Of a DNA stretch of 37,793 nt, positions 37,309-37,793 are shown in pieces; within the stretch, counting starts at the first letter, position 1; the number at the start of each line of letters is the position of its first letter. The position numbers were made by a program, and so were the translations under genes. Below the pieces are notes generated by a model. It searched no databases and was not told where the DNA came from. It saw nothing but the letters and a program-made list of their open reading frames with translations. The stretch is taken from positions 1-37,793 of IMG/VR virus record IMGVR_UViG_3300036791_001200; one strand, written 5' to 3'. Origin of the DNA: a virus.

Positions 37309-37550
37309 TTCCCATTCTCCCTGGGGCGGGTGCCCGCCATCAAGGCGAGTAAGACTGCGATGATATTCTCGATCATGCTCTTGTAGACGCTCAACGCCTC
37401 CGGCGTCGCCGCCAGGCAGGCCGACTGATCCCCAAAGACCCGGCATGAAATGCCGATCACGGCGAGCGCCGTGAAGACGATGACAACAACAAACGCGAAC
37501 AGTAGAAACGCGCAACTCCTGATATCGATGTCACGCGGCAACAGCGGCAC
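37305..37550 (-). CDS. Two-span membrane protein, holin candidate (81 aa)
   Basis: GTG start with GAGGGGG 7 bases upstream. One clear transmembrane helix (residues 13-34, CAFLLFAFVVVIVFTALAVI) and a second (about 61-72, ENIIAVLLALMAG), with a short loop containing two Cys (SCRVFGDQSAC) and a charged C-terminus (TRPRENGK). The size and topology suit a class II holin, but there is no endolysin next to it. Overlaps the next gene by ATGA. Confidence 0.65.
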   Translation of the reverse strand: MPLLPRDIDIRSCAFLLFAFVVVIVFTALAVIGISCRVFGDQSACLAATPEALSVYKSMIENIIAVLLALMAGTRPRENGK

Positions 37551-37562
37551 ACGCGCACCCCC

Positions 37563-37739
37563 TCACAAGAACCCAGCAACACGCAACAGCACGACAATCA
37601 AAACGATCACCAAAATCAGACCGAAAATCGGTACTGGCCCCTGCTGCGGGTACCACTGCGCGTGCCAGCCGTAGCCGCCTCCGGCTAAAAGGATGACTAA
37701 GAGGATGATCAGGATGAGAAGCAGCGGAGACATGCTCAT
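37563..37739 (-). CDS. Two-span DUF3309-like membrane protein (58 aa)
   Basis: MSMSPLLLILIILLVILLAG forms one membrane helix, followed by a short GYGWHAQWYPQQGPVPI loop and a second helix FGLILVIVLIVVLLRV. The Gly-Tyr-Trp-Pro loop between two hydrophobic strings resembles the DUF3309 family of small bacterial membrane proteins. The start is preceded by the stop of a 7-codon leader (TGA overlapping ATG). Possible lysis-related role by position. Confidence 0.6.
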   Translation of the reverse strand: MSMSPLLLILIILLVILLAGGGYGWHAQWYPQQGPVPIFGLILVIVLIVVLLRVAGFL

Positions 37740-37759
37740 TCGCCTGCGTTAGTTGTCAT
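37736..37759 (-). other. 7-codon leader ORF coupled to the membrane protein
   Basis: ATG (37759) with AGGAGA six bases upstream begins MTTNAGE and stops (TGA) exactly on the ATG of the DUF3309-like gene. A strong ribosome-binding site on so short a frame suggests it captures ribosomes for the next gene. The remaining 37756-37793 holds the end of a further upstream frame (stop TGA at 37758-37756, overlapping this ATG) cut by the window edge. Confidence 0.4.
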
Positions 37760-37793
37760 GACCATCTCCTACCACGCTCAGAGGTCCGCGCTG

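Overview
The window is almost entirely one temperate tailed-phage genome (or an excised or head-to-tail prophage sequence) from an alphaproteobacterial host. The host call rests on a phage-borne GcrA-like regulator, a family known essentially only from Alphaproteobacteria, on high-GC coding sequence, and on a secreted protein with a PEP-CTERM sorting tail, which needs a Gram-negative host with an exosortase. Portal, major capsid, adaptor, nozzle and internal virion genes resemble, from memory, the short-tailed SU10-type podovirus morphogenesis set. No host chromosomal gene is recognisable.

Layout. (1) 1-8.7 kb, minus strand: packaging and head genes. In transcription order these are small ORFs, a small-terminase candidate, large terminase, a PEP-CTERM exoprotein, a Pro/Gly-rich protein, portal, a small protein, scaffold, major capsid, a small protein, and an adaptor cut by the window edge. 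(2) 8.7-10.3 kb: a zinc-ribbon gene, a 23-bp repeat array, a RuvC-like resolvase, and an AT-rich divergent control region with three 9-bp iterons. (3) 10.3-15.1 kb, plus strand: a cassette of about fifteen very small accessory genes driven by four near-identical promoters (CATTGACAA around the -35 box, 17-bp spacers), interrupted by two repeat arrays and ending in the GcrA homologue. (4) 15.1-24.7 kb, minus strand: the replication operon. It encodes a HTH protein, SNF2-type helicase, AT-hook-like protein, DUF2800 Cas4-like nuclease, DUF2815 ssDNA-binding protein, family A DNA polymerase, C5 DNA methyltransferase, small proteins and a primase-helicase, with most genes joined by 4-bp stop/start overlaps. 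(5) 24.7-27.15 kb, plus strand: the integration module, with a ribbon-helix-helix-like protein, tyrosine integrase, small coiled-coil protein, complete tRNA-Ser(UGA), and repeated GGGTGCAA boxes that look like integrase arm sites. (6) 27.15-37.8 kb, minus strand: tail fibre/collar, three internal virion proteins (one with a lysozyme-like domain), GNAT-like protein, nozzle, and small proteins including holin-like membrane proteins.

Reading along the minus strand, the adaptor gene leaves the left edge and the genes that normally follow it (small proteins, nozzle, internal virion proteins) enter at the right edge. The window is therefore probably most of a circular or permuted genome opened inside the adaptor region. 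No endolysin or classical CI-type repressor was recognised.

Most unusual features: the PEP-CTERM exoprotein translationally coupled to the terminase; an 18-bp palindromic element in six places, five of them inside genes and read in three frames; the 41-bp array whose palindromic core recurs on a promoter and just upstream of gcrA; the methyltransferase whose two overlapping frames both carry family-like C-termini; and the complete tRNA-Ser in the presumed attP.
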